A stretch of DNA of 64,000 nucleotides from Knoxdaviesia capensis (lineage: Eukaryota; Ascomycota; Sordariomycetes; Microascales; Gondwanamycetaceae). Position numbers and translations under genes: made by a program. Where the stretch lies: positions 2,146,480-2,210,479 of the forward strand of contig LNGK01000010.1 of the NCBI GenBank assembly GCA_001510575.1, given 5' to 3'. Position 1 is the first letter of the stretch, and every line of letters begins with the position of its first letter. Under the pieces are notes generated by a model. That model worked only from the letters and a program-made list of their open reading frames with translations. It ran no database searches and had not been told where the DNA came from. Positions 34,582-46,465 of the stretch are shown here, piece after piece.

Positions 34582-36809
34582 CGTATCGTCGTCGCTTCTG
34601 CGGCTGCTTCTGGTGTCGCTTCGCTGGGTCGTTCTCACGCCTGTGGAAGGTTTATGCTGGGCTTGGCTGCCATTTGCCTGGCATTCAGCAGCACGCACAG
34701 CTTCTAGTCCCTGCAGCCACCCAATCTGGATGGTTCGGAACTCCTCTGATACACACACGCACAACCCGGGGGGGGGGAAGGCGATATTGCGTGTAATGTA
34801 TCTCCCCTAGTCTACCCTCGTTCATGTCACTCGTCCTGTCTTTCGGGCCTCCCCCCATGCCCATGTCCATACTGAACTTATTATCAAACGCGGCGCGCCC
34901 CCCATAAAAGAGGATAACCCTGGATAACGGCGTGTCGGTATATCGGTATTGCAGCTCACCCACCTATATCAATCATTAAACTAACTTCCCTCACGCCCGC
35001 ACTAGTGGTGATCCCGTATTTTCTTTTTGTATTTCTGGTATTGGCGTTCTTTTTTTTTTTCTTTTGTGTCCATTTTGCAGATTTCTCTTTTTTTTTGATG
35101 CAGGTGCTGCGGTTCTGAAGCATCGCCAAAGGGTGGAACCGATCCAAATACTTGCTTCCTCTTGTTACCTCGACCTGCTGACCCAGATAAATAATCCTCA
35201 TTGTTACCCCGTCACACTGGATCACCAGGTTGGCGACAGAGCGAGAAGCAAGAAAGGGCCCCCAAATGATCGAATACTTTCTCTCCCCCTCAAAATCCAA
35301 AAGAACCCCAACTTGCAGCTGTTGTTGGGCCCCCCTCCCCCCCAAAAAAAGGTTATTTATATACCTTGGATTTAGGGCGCCAGGCCAGGGGCTTAGTCGG
35401 AGGAGGGTTGGTTGGTGAGGGTTTTCGACATCCTTCTATCTTTCTGTGATCGGTGGGAACTGGGAACTGCGAAGATCTGCGATAGTGACTTTGATATCCA
35501 CAAATCGAGAGCATGTTTCCCGGCCTAAATCCAACACAGAAGGACGAGAAAGTCTGGGCGAGATAGCCTCCTCCGGCTGGGTCTTTTTGTCTTCCTGTTT
35601 ACGAGCAGACCAGTGACACCCTGTCCCCTCTCTCTCTTTTCTCTCCTTATACGAACGTGGCCAATACATGTTGTGTGCGTCTTCCACATCTGGACGAGTG
35701 TGTGCTGACAGACGAACTCCGCCACGCCTCCCGGCTGGAGTCAGCGCCGCAGCTGAGCATACTCGCATCGTCGCAGATTCTCCCCCCCAGCCAGGGCCCA
35801 GTGGAGGGTTACCTGACCTGGACGATCCAAGCTTTCCAGCAATTTGCCTCCCCAATCAATCCTGCCGCAGCCCGGGTTGCCCAGCACAGAACAGAACACC
35901 CACTAACCCGTGTCCTGCAGGCATGTTCGGGCTCGACGACGAGGTCCAGCCCACTCGGTTCGTTGCTGATGACGGTGGATGCACCCCTGCTTTTCCTGGG
36001 CGTCTTTGCTCTTCTTTTCGTGCTGTCAGCGGGTGAGAGTCGCCAGGGTTGGCTCTGTTTATCGCCGATGGCCTTTTTCCTTTCTGTCTGCGTCGCTCCA
36101 GGAGCTAAAGTGCGAAAAGGCCCGGCCCCGTAGTGTGTGTCGTTCGCTCGCCCGCTCGTACGTACGAGTCTTCCGGTAGTCTCGTAGTCTGCGCAGTGGT
36201 TGGCTGTGCTATGAGGATCAGTCGAACTCGCAGTCGCATAAGCCTCTGTGTAGTCCCCGACAGTGTTCTAGCTGTCGGACCCCTCCCCGTCCTCCACTAT
36301 TTCGCCGCCTCTGATTTGCCCTGATTTCCTCTTATATCTTCTTTTTACCTGATGGCTTTTCCCTGGGGCCCGGTTTATTTCTCGTCATTATTACCTACGA
36401 GATACTCGCTGGCTTTGCACGCCTTATTGAAAGTGCATTCCCGGAGCGCCATTATCTGGGTTTCCATTTGCAAAGTATTAGCAGAGAACCAACGTCTGGA
36501 TTACACACACACACTCTCTCTCTCCCGATAAAATGAACGTATCGCCGGCGAGATACATCCACTATGTACATAATCCACGGATATGAAGTACGTACCGCAC
36601 ATATCCGTCGATCTTAGACCCTATCCTATAGTCATTCAGTCCCTCGACCTGAATAATGAATGTCTTGGGAAGGAACCAGCCAGCAATCTGCGCCTTCCAT
36701 CATTGGTCCCCCACGGCGTGATCCAGCCAGTTACAGGCAAGTGCTCGTTTGGGGATGGGCAGACCCTTCCATTTTCGATTTCGTTCTTTCTTACAGGGGG
36801 GCCTAACAC

Positions 36810-37502
36810 CTATTAGCCTCACTTTTCCTCGGTTTTCCTCATTTCTTGCATTTTCTTTTTTATTCATTTTTTTTCTTCTCTCATCCCATCATCTGTGATC
36901 TTTATTTCTTTTTTTCCCTCCTCTGTCCCCTGGTTCCTGTTCTTTTATTCCCTGATTCTTTTTCCATATCCATCTCCCGTCATCATCCTCATTTGCATTT
37001 CCTTGAGTTTAATCTTCGCTGTCGCCTCCAATCATCGCGTCTCTATCTGTGTCTCTGTCTCTCTCGATCGCTTTCGACGCCTCGGTCGTTTCCGAACTTC
37101 TTCGCTTTTCATTCTCGATTTCTCTCCCGTCCCGTTGTCGCCGATATTCGCATCCCGGCCCCGATAGATCCCTCGGATATTTCGTCGCCCTGGGTCTTTC
37201 TCTCTCTTTTTCCGAGACGCCGCCGCTATCGCCTGCTTTCGCCTTCCATTTCACCCGGAGTGTCGCCTCATCCAATACCGATCTCGTCTTATCTGCCGGA
37301 TCTCAAATCTCGAGTCGCTATCTTCGTTGATTTCTATTCGTCCTGAATCGCCACCGGCTATTCTATATTAACTGGCCCTCCGACGCTTTTTCTCGCTTCC
37401 GACGACTCCGTTTCGCCGGCTCTTCTGCGTTGTCGATAGCCTCCCGCGAAATCTCAATCCCACTGGTTAAATCTCTCCCGTCGCTGCTCGACGTCGGGCT
37501 TC
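36810..37502 (+). promoter_or_regulatory. CT-rich leader of the first C2H2 gene
   Basis: A pyrimidine-dominated stretch ends at the ATG at 37503. Such CT blocks mark transcription start and leader regions in filamentous fungi. I see no clear TATA box, so the exact start is not set. Confidence 0.5.
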
Positions 37503-39479
37503 ATGGCGTCGAACCCTTCAACGCCGTGGCAGGCCGGCCCGCCTCCGCCGCTACAGTCAACCCAACAGCAACAGCCGCAGCCGCAGCAGGGTGTCTCACA
37601 ACAATTGGAGATGGACCGCCAGATGGTTCGCCATCTGCTGAGTTCATACTCGCACGATGAACTGGAGCGGATATTCCGCGAGGAGGGGAAACCAGTTCTC
37701 CCAACTCCAAGTGAGTGATTGCCTTCGGAGTGTTCCATCTCTTGTGACATTGTTGCTATCTTCTTTTCGGATGTGCTTTGCGGATCTTCACGGCCTTTTT
37801 CCTGGCCGTCCCATGTTGTTTTCCTCGACCCGGCTTTCGACCGCACCCCCGCCAATGCTAACAAACATTTCCCTCCAGAACCCGCCGATCAAGCTTCCAT
37901 TGTGTCTAGCTATGCCTCCTCGACGATTTCCGACGAACCCAGTGTTTTCGATGCCGCCAGCGTTCGGTCCATGTCCGACGCCAGCTCGTTTACCGGCAGC
38001 ATTTTCTCGTCAATGTCCTCGAAGATCCTCGGACGCCGCACTCAGATGAGCTCGTCGGCCGCCTCGGCCGTTGCCCAAGCCCAAGTGCAGGCTCGTGCTG
38101 CGAAGGCTGCCGAATCGAGCCCTGCCGCCTGGGCCGACCACGACCTCGCTGCTCCGGAACCGGTCGCCACCCCGGCCCCGTCAACCGTCGATACACCTGC
38201 TTTTTCAAGCCTCCCCAAACAAAAGTCGTCGTTCATGTGCGGCTTTTGCAAGGAAGAGGGCATCACCAAGACGTGCACGCGGAAAAACGACCTGAAGCGC
38301 CACATGGAGGATTTCCATAACATGGATGCCCAGTGGTTCTGTCGTCATCGCGGCTGCCAAATGGTTTTCGATTGGCAGACTGCCTACAAGGCCCATCTGA
38401 AACACGCCCACGGTGGATCCCGGATGTCCCTCGACGAGGCCAAAGTCAACCTCTGTCCCCAACTCGTGTTCGCCTGCGGCTTCGAAAAGTGCACGCAACT
38501 ATTCGAGGCCATGAGCGACGCCGAGGCGCCCAAGATGTTCAAGGAATACGTCAGCCATGTGGTCAAGCACTTTGACGATGGTGCCCAAACCGCCGAATGG
38601 ACCTACTCGTCTCGCATGCGCAACCTGCTGCGCCAACAGCAGCTGTACCATGTGTGGGCGGACTGCGGATGGAACGAATCCGCCAAGGCCCAGTTGTGCT
38701 GGGAGCCTCAAACGTCAGGCATCCTGCGGAAACGGTTGGAGTGCCGACACATTGGCGACCCCAAGCTTCTGGTGCACTATGCGCTTGAGCTGGGCAGAAA
38801 CCCCCACCAGCCGATCAAGTTCCGCGAGGACTTCACCACCCCCGTCAAGAACACGTGCCGACACGCCCCCAGCGGCCACATGATGCAAAAGCCCATGGCA
38901 GCCGCGCCGGCGCCCGACCAGAACGAGTTCAGTTTCCGCATTTCGCGAGGCACCGACCCGCAGCTTGCGGCCTTCCTGGCGTCGCAACGGCGCGTGTACG
39001 TGCCACCACGGACGCAACGGCCACACCGCATGCCGCACCACGCGCCATCGCGGACGTCAATGGCGTCGATGGCCGCCCAGCAGCCCAACATGCTGGCCGG
39101 CAACCACTACTTCGCCGCGCCGCCGATGTCGGATGTTGGCGGACAGAGTGCGCCCATGTTCAACTCGGCAGCGGCGTCGACGTTTGGCGGCCACACGACG
39201 GGGCTGATGCACCAGACTGGCGGGATTATCGCGGACGACTTGCGGAGTCTGCGGTCGATGACCAACGGCTCGCCCGAGCCGGACATTGACATGGCGGATG
39301 ATACCATGATGCCGACGGACTTTGCACCGCCGTTTGGACACTCGCTGCAGGCCGACGGCCTAACTACTACACCTGGGCCAATGACCCCCAACCCGAGCTT
39401 TTACCATTCGTCACCAGCGCCACACCAACAGCAGCAAAGTCACGATGGGTTTCCCATGATGAACATGTCGACTGATTAG
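37503..39479 (+). CDS. C2H2 zinc-finger protein, paralogue of the gene at 53208
   Basis: Two exons, 37503-37710 and 37879-39479, give 602 residues. The intron has a GTGAGT donor, a GCTAAC branch and a CCAG acceptor, in phase 1. The start MASNPSTPWQ is followed by a Pro/Gln-rich stretch and a helical segment (MDRQMVRHLLSSYSHDEL). After a Ser-rich region comes a zinc-finger block at about 187-300: FMCGFCKEEG through RKNDLKRHMEDFH; WFCRHRGCQMVFDWQTAYKA ending HLKHAH; and CPQLVFACGFEKC with a late HVVKHF. A conserved region then runs to LECRHIGD near 357. The C-terminal 230 residues are Pro/Ala/Ser/Met-rich and look disordered. It is probably a nuclear DNA-binding regulator, inferred from the fingers; targets are unknown. 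The paralogue has the same order and intron phase. Confidence 0.88.
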
Positions 39480-41397
39480 GGGAGGTTACGTACCCGATAT
39501 CCGTCGCGTGTTCTTTATTATGTCTCGGCTGCGGACCTGTCACATCCGCACTGGTTCACTCTCTCTTCGTTGTTTGTCTTGGTGATGCATGCCCAAGAGA
39601 TCCATCTACTTCTATATATCTCGACCGATGTGTCGGCCACATACCCCCAATATCCAATGACCAGCACATGGTTGATGATAGTCATTCTTTCATTTTCTTT
39701 TGTTATTTTCTTCTTCTTTTTTCCTTTTCAACCCAGTTTGATCTGCGCCATATACCCAACCTCCTCGTCGCAAGCAGAACTTGCCTGTGTGCCATGAATA
39801 CATCCACTCTCGCGTGTGTGACTTGACACACAGGACATAATTTCGCTTGTGCCCCCGGAACATCCGTTTCCGGGACCGGGAATCTTCTCTTCTTTTTCTT
39901 TCTCTTCGATCTGTGTGTCCTGTATTATTGTGTTGGATATTCACGTCTCCTCGCTTTTTTTTTTTCCTTTGTTCCGTTCGCTGTTAGACTTGTCTTTTCT
40001 TTTCTTTTCTTCTTTCCTGGGGGGTCTTGATTTTCTATAGTCCGGGTGCGTGTGATTCCAGTCGCGCGGGCGTCGCGCGGTGGCTTTTTTTTTTCTTGTT
40101 CTTGGATGGATGGTGGACTTGGGTAGGGTTACCATAGTGTCTCCTCCTTTTTTAAACTCGATGATGTTCGTTTTGAGTTCTTACATAACGTGATAAAAAT
40201 GTTTGATGCTGTGGGGTGGGTAGTGTGGCGGTTCAGTGTTCTAGAAGATGTTCTCATCAATTCCATGGGTATGAGTGGTTGGCTGGCTGGCAATGTGGTT
40301 AGTAGTGTGAATCACGTCGTGCTCGCGCTTCTTCAGTTTGCGGGCTCGCACTCGAAACTTCTTGTTCAGGATGGTATGCCGGCGTACTCGTGGCGCACGT
40401 CGTCGCGATGATGCGATGCAGATGCGTGACTCCCCCGCGCCCCCATCTTTGGCAGCTGCCCGTGCGCACGCTTCACCGGTCTCGCCACCATATGTGCAAA
40501 CATATCAGTGCAGAAGAATAGCAGCGCAGAATCATCAAGCTCGGTGGAACCCACACAAATCGGAGACGCGCTGCACGGAGCTCCAGCCACGCCGGCCACG
40601 AGGCGCGGCGACCGGGCGGCGAGGCGAGACGAGGCACGAGGCACGGAGAAGGTCCGGAAGGAACACGGCTGGTAGAGCGGCGCGTGTGCCGTGGTGTGAA
40701 GTGGTAGAGCCGGGAATTTGGCAGACACGGACACGGGGTTTTTGCGGCGGATGCCGGGCCGGGGCAAATTCGATAATCTGTGTAGAAGATCCGTGGATCT
40801 GGGTGTTCAGGGCAGGGCATGATTGCCGGGCTAAGGGCTCGTCTATCTGGGTCAAAAGTCGGTGCACGGTTTTCTGGCTTGAACTACAAGCAGAGTTTCG
40901 TCTGGTATTATTATCATAGTTATGAGGATGTATTGATGAATCACGGACTTCTTTATTAAAAGTAGGCACACGGTTTTATAGCTCAAGCTACAAGCAGTTT
41001 CGTCTGGTATCATTATCATAGTTATGAAGAAATGTTAATGAATCACGGACTTCTTTATTATAAGGAGGCACACGGTTTTATAGCTTACACTACATGCAGA
41101 ATTTCGTCTGGTATCATAGTCATAAGTGATGTATTGATGAATCACGAACTACTTGCTGTCCAAGTTCTGACTCGCAACCTTTCAATTTTTGCTATGCCTG
41201 GTGTAAATAGTATTTATACGCCTCCCTCCTCCCCTCTCTCAATCTGGTGTCGTCTTCTCGTCTTCATCTTCCTTGATGTTTCTCTTCTCTTCGTCATTTT
41301 CCACTAGATATTTCAGTCTTTTTTTCTTTCCTTTCCATTTCACCTTCTCTCCCCTCTCCAAGTCTCTCCTCGTGGGCAGCCATTTCCACCGCCCACA
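39480..41397. other. Intergenic region between the C2H2 gene and the protease gene
   Basis: This is 1.9 kb without a gene. The first part is T/C-rich and is the 3' flank of the zinc-finger gene. A tandem repeat occupies 40863-41155. The last 150 bases before 41398 are CT-rich and form the leader of the protease gene. Confidence 0.6.
40863..41155 (+). repeat. Tandem repeat, three units of about 102 bp
   Basis: Units start near 40863, 40966 and 41068. Each carries GCACGGTTTT or GCACACGGTTTTATAGC, then TTTCGTCTGGTAT, then CATAGT, then GATGAATCACGGAC or AATGAATCACGGAC. Units 2 and 3 are closest to each other; unit 3 has a small deletion in its second half. The array ends about 240 bases before the protease start codon. 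Confidence 0.9.
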
Positions 41398-43041
41398 ATG
41401 AGCAATCGTCGTGGGAAAGAGAAGTCATCTTCTTCAGATGCGACACTGGTGGGGGGGCCTTCGTCTGCGGACACACACGACACGGACCAGCCGGACCGTC
41501 CGTATCTGCCGACAGACGCCGAGGTTATCGGCTATTACTATGGGCTGCCCTCCAATCCGAAGCTGATTGCGCGCACGTCGACCTTCAAGTGGATCAATCT
41601 CTCGGCCACCGACGGCTACACGTTCCCGGGCCCGTCCAAGAAAATGCGTGCAATCGGCAGCCACGCGATTGTGAAGCCATGGAACGCCGGCTTGTGGGAG
41701 CAGTTGGTGCCCATCCTGCATGACCTCCCATGGACGTGCCTGGACATCGTGCAGATGCGGTACGCCGAAAGCACGACGGGCCTGGCGCGCGAAGCCGTGC
41801 AGTGGACGCCGATCCTGTGGATTGGCGTGCGGGACCCGGTCCCCTGGACCCGCGCCGCCCAACGCGCGCTGGAGTGCCGGGCGTTCCTGCGCGAGCGGGG
41901 GTTTGGCGACTTCGAGTGCGAGGTTCGCCAGGCGGATCCCCAGGCCTTCGCGGGTGGGTTCCGGCCGCGCGCCATGGAGCTCCCGCCCACGGACAAGCTC
42001 GAAAAGAACGAGCTGCGCGTGTCGACCTTCTTGGGCCAGCCCATCTCGTCGTCGGCCAAGCTCTCGCGGGAGGGCAGCTCGGGGCTCTTCCTGACCGACG
42101 GGACGAACGTGTATCTGCTGACATGTCGGCACGTGTTGGTCGACGAAGACTGTCCCGAGACACTGGGGCGGCGATACAGCCCAGGATTGCAACGGCGGCT
42201 GTCGGGCCAGCAGACTCCGGAGATTGAAGTGTACATGTGCAATCCGGATAGGTGGAAATCGGTCATGAAGCCTTATTCGACTTCCACTTTCGAGAGCCAG
42301 CTATCCCGGTATCAGGAGATCCTCCTGTCTGGGTGCATTGAGCGAGGAAACGGCGACGAGGTCAAGGAAAACATGAAACTCATGAGAGAGAGCATCGCCG
42401 ACCTCCGGGAGATGCAGGCGAGATTCTCGCGTTACACTGAGCTTGCGTCCAGGAAGATTGGAACGCTGGCATACTCGCCCCCCCTTTCAACCAACAGCAA
42501 GGGCTTCACGATGGACTGGGCCATTGTTCAGACAGATCTGCCGATGTCAACTCGCAACAGGGTTCTTGTCGCCGATCTCTTCGGACATCTGAATGTCTGC
42601 GATTTGACCGGAGATGAGTTCTTGCCGTTTTCCGGGAAAGAAATCGAGAAGCGGAAGACGTACGTGGTCACCCTCGCCGGGACGATCCCATCCACGGAGT
42701 TCGCGCGCCGGTCAGTTCAGGTCGCCAAAAACGGCGTCGCGACAGACATCACCGTCGGCAACACAAATCAGGCCCGCTCTGTTGTGCGAAGTTACTTCAA
42801 TAAAGCATCCTTCACCGCAACAGAGGTCTCTGTTCTTGGTGTGAGGGAAGACGGAGATGCGAAGGCGATGTTCTCCAAGGGGGGGGATTCCGGGTCCATT
42901 GTCTTTGATCAGCATGGCCGTGTCGCTGGTCTCCTGCGGGGAGGGTCGATGGCTGTGCCAGACTTCACTTACATCACTCCGATTGAGGATATCCTGGAGG
43001 ATATTGAGGCCAAATTTGGCCGGAAGCTGAAGATTTGCTGA
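41398..43041 (+). CDS. Trypsin-like serine protease domain protein
   Basis: A single exon of 547 residues with start MSNRRGKEKSSSSD and no signal peptide, so it is probably intracellular. The first 50 residues are polar. The N-terminal half (about 50-200) has no domain I can name. The second half has the chymotrypsin-fold landmarks in order: LLTCRHV with the likely catalytic H245, MDWAIVQTD with likely D373, and KGGDSGSIVFD with the likely nucleophile S498. A closing region follows with GRVAGLLRGG and a late YITPIEDIL. Between His and Asp there is a long helical insert (about 300-350) that is not part of a minimal trypsin domain. The family appears among uncharacterised fungal proteins; substrate is unknown. 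No activation site or membrane segment is apparent. Confidence 0.8.
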   Translation: MSNRRGKEKSSSSDATLVGGPSSADTHDTDQPDRPYLPTDAEVIGYYYGLPSNPKLIARTSTFKWINLSATDGYTFPGPSKKMRAIGSHAIVKPWNAGLWEQLVPILHDLPWTCLDIVQMRYAESTTGLAREAVQWTPILWIGVRDPVPWTRAAQRALECRAFLRERGFGDFECEVRQADPQAFAGGFRPRAMELPPTDKLEKNELRVSTFLGQPISSSAKLSREGSSGLFLTDGTNVYLLTCRHVLVDEDCPETLGRRYSPGLQRRLSGQQTPEIEVYMCNPDRWKSVMKPYSTSTFESQLSRYQEILLSGCIERGNGDEVKENMKLMRESIADLREMQARFSRYTELASRKIGTLAYSPPLSTNSKGFTMDWAIVQTDLPMSTRNRVLVADLFGHLNVCDLTGDEFLPFSGKEIEKRKTYVVTLAGTIPSTEFARRSVQVAKNGVATDITVGNTNQARSVVRSYFNKASFTATEVSVLGVREDGDAKAMFSKGGDSGSIVFDQHGRVAGLLRGGSMAVPDFTYITPIEDILEDIEAKFGRKLKIC

Positions 43042-45389
43042 TTGGCGATTCACGGGCTTTGAGATGCTTCGTTCGTCCCTTTCGTTTGGAAGAGAGCGCG
43101 CTGGATTTAACCGCGCATACTGGACTTGATGGTGTGTATCTTTCGTGATCTCGTATGCGACATTTCACAGCTTGGAGCTGAATTCAGCTCGTCGAAGCTG
43201 TCCCCGCAAGCTCGAACCCAGGCGTGTGTGCTCTCTGGCTCACTATCAGATGTATATATGCTAGGAGAGGTCGGGGGCTCCCGAAGTCAGGCTGAGGCAG
43301 CCCAGAGGACCGAAAAAAAAAATTCATTGCCGCCGTGGGGTTCCTGAGCTATCGGTTCACCGGTGTCCCCGACAGGAGGGGTTTCCCATCGCAGTGCATC
43401 CTGTGTGCATGAAGTCTGTGGGTGTCCTACTAGAAACTCTTTAGAAACCGCCGGCGACTGCCACAGCAGCGACGACTCCAAGTATCTGCTCCAACACCCC
43501 AAACGAGCAACACGAATCCTTAAGAAGAATAGTCCGCCCTGTTCCATCCTCGGCGCTCCAGGCGCACATACGCATGCCGGTCTAGTGCCTTGATGAAGTC
43601 GCCCGAGAGAGTATCAGAAACACTGCCAACGACCCCCTCCCCTGTGCTGGCGTGGCCATCGTTATCTCCTTGGCAGAAGCTGCCAAGCTGGGCAAATTTC
43701 TCTTTGCCGAGAGGAGGGGGTCGTGTTTAATCGCTGCTGGGTGGAGGATTGCTCTTTGATGGTGCTATACCGCATTCTGAAGACCGAAGGATAAGAGCGT
43801 AAGCGTGAAAGGGGAGAGAGATTCAAAGCCCTGCAGAGTATCGGAGTGGACGACGGCCGGCGTTCAGCACAGCACTGCCCAGGCCAGACCAGGCCAGAGA
43901 GGGCTCCGCCACCACGTGGGATGGAGGACAGATAGTGAACGAAAATCAGAGCGGTTCACCTGTTTCGTGGGTTGGGTGCGGCTGCGGCTGTGAGTGCTAC
44001 ACTGCTAATAGCCGACGAAGCAGTCCTCGTTTGCAGATATTGGAATTGCAGGTCTCGGCGTGCCGTCCTACCCGGGACGAAGGTGTGTTTGTCTGTATAG
44101 CTGTACGCATCGCATTTACCCCAAGGAGTCTATCGTGAAGCATGGTATCTGCTGATATCATTGCTCGCTTAACCCCCGAACACAGGCTATCGACTCTAGG
44201 AGCTACAGCTAGACTGGAATCTAGAGCACTCAGAGTGGTCTATCTATGGTTCAGTTGGTGATGCTATCGCAATACACTACCCTTTAAGCCATGCCTCTGT
44301 TTTCACCCGTACCACCTGGATACAGCCGTGCACCAAAACGGAAGAAATGGGAATGCAAGTGAAGTCGGTAGCTGGGTGTTCCCGAATGAGCGTTTGTAAG
44401 TGTAAGTGGTCACCTGCGGTACCACAGACGTTGACGGGATATCACGGCTGCCGTCAAACTGCTTGGCCGCCTCGAAGGCCCGGAGACCCTAACCCTTACG
44501 GGGGGGGGGAGGAAGAGACAAACTTCATATCACAAGCAATACGCCTGGGAGGACCATCTCATGTCGACTAATACTGACCATTCAATACATACGTCCTCCT
44601 CTTTCCCGTATCGTTCTTCTGTATTCAGACATGTAGGTAAGTACTCACACCACTGCTCCGTGCTTTTCGGGCCTACTGTGCGAGGGTCGTGATATCGCAA
44701 TGTGGTATTGGTGTCTACGATGACTAGTTCCGCGCATTCACAGACAGATGCATGACCTATACCTGAGATTTCTAAGAGCCGCCACGGGTCACTGACGATG
44801 ATGCGGGCTCACGGCAGGTTGCGAAAGAAAGGGGCCGGCGTGTGGTGCGCGGCGTGGTGGTTCTTTCTCAGCGCTTGCGCGGAGATGGCTGCTCATGCGG
44901 CACCAGAGTGGAGGATATCCGGGGGAGACACGGAGCAGCTGCGGTGGCGCCTTAGCGGCAAACATCTGCGTTTGCTTCAATATACGTACAGCACTCAACC
45001 ACATGCAGAGTATCTGGGACATCCTCTTCGCTTTGCCTTGGGTGGGTTTGCTCCGCTCGGCTGTTGGCCAGTCCTGTCCTCCCTCCTCCCCTGCGCGTGC
45101 GGCGGAGCCCCGGGAACGGGTCTGGAGTCCGGGACTGCCTGGCGGAGAACAAGGAGAGCCAGAAGCAAGGTGACTGGCTGCGTCTGGGCAAACAACCGAT
45201 CGGACACTGCACACTTGTCGTGCGATGTACACTTCGTGGATATATATAGATATAGGAGTAGGTCACGGCACGAGTATGTAGGGGGGCGCGAGAAAACGTG
45301 TCGGCGGTGGGGAATGTGGTGCCCGGAATCAAGGGGCCACGGGTGCAAACGACGGTGACAAAGATGTGTGTGTCTGGGAGGTTGGCAGA

Positions 45390-45393
<4 letters not shown>

Positions 45394-45431
<38 letters not shown>
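45394..45431. repeat. GT microsatellite
   Basis: About 19 uninterrupted GT units, one of the longest simple repeats in the window. Confidence 0.95.
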
Positions 45432-45432
<1 letters not shown>

Positions 45433-46456
45433 AGCCGGGCGTTTGTTCCAAGATAGGAATGTTGCGTGTGGGTGTGTGAGCGTCCATCATGCATGGGAAG
45501 ACAGAGGATGAAGACATGTACGCAAATGGGTGCTACCGGCCCTGTATTAGCGAAGCTGTAGAGGGCGCACAATGCAAACGCAGACACACGACCCGGAAGC
45601 ATCACCATCAGCCAGAACCAGGAACTGAGAAGCGTCACTACACTGTAGATAACTCTCTTTCACGCTCCCACACGCCTTGTGGCCACTCACACACACAAGC
45701 GAAAAAAGCGCCGAATAGGCAACTGAATCAACGAGGAAGCTGTGGTTGTGCGTGTGTGTTCGTTTCAAGCGCGGGTTTGCAGGTGATGTAAGTCTAGATG
45801 CTGGGCGTCGGAGATAAGACAGGGAGGAGCACGGCAAACTTGCTCGGCTTGCGGATACATGGAACATGTGGTCGACAGCCGGCGGTGTTCCACCACGGCG
45901 TTTCCCGACGATGTGGAGTTAGAGGGGATGTCTAGGTGTTCCTCCGATGCCATCAGTCCCGGGGAGAGGGGAGAAAAGAAAAGTACGATACACATGTGTG
46001 TCTCCCATGGCGTTTGTGTGTATTGGTGGCTGTTTAATATGCCCTAGCAGAAGCGGCCCCCTCCCTCCCTCCCCTGGCCGATGCCGGCAGAGCTGCTCGT
46101 GGGTATTGCTGTATTATCTGGGGGAAGTTTCGGCTGCTCGCATGGTACTGAAATTCCCACTGTCCGGAGAACAGCTGGGTGGTTTGCGGCATTGAGGGGG
46201 CAGGGGAGAGCAAAGAAGATAGATTGATTTTTATATTGCGCTGGATTCATTGCAGAATGTGTGGTCGTTTGGGTGTTATTCGTGAATGCCAGGCCAGGCT
46301 AGCCCGACGGAGATATGGAGAGGAGTCCTCGTGATGTGAGTTGTGACGATGTTTACTTACAGTCTATACAGATGTCTGATCTGTGGTTGACCCCTGGCAC
46401 TAGACCAACAGCAGAGGAAGAGAGTGGACGGACGGAGTATGTACCTACAGTAGTCT

Positions 46457-46465
46457 GTACAGTAC
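46457..46465. repeat. GTACAGTAC motif
   Basis: An exact copy of the recurring nine-base motif in non-coding DNA. Confidence 0.8.

Larger units (their letters stand above)
25900..37502. other. Gene desert upstream of the first C2H2 gene
   Basis: No recognisable protein gene, tRNA or rRNA was found in 11.6 kb. The open frames present are low in complexity or run across microsatellites. Visible content includes a telomere-like motif at 26101-26115, several CA/GT microsatellites, copies of the GTACTGTAC/GTACAGTAC motif at 27008, 29794 and 34547, a TA run near 26797, and a CT-rich leader from about 36,810 to 37,502. The length suggests an extended regulatory region, a long leader or non-coding transcription for the downstream zinc-finger gene, but the sequence alone does not show which. 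Confidence 0.55.

Noticed and set aside
40863..41155. CRISPR-like array
   Set aside because: The units are contiguous imperfect 102-bp tandem repeats without spacers, in a eukaryotic genome.
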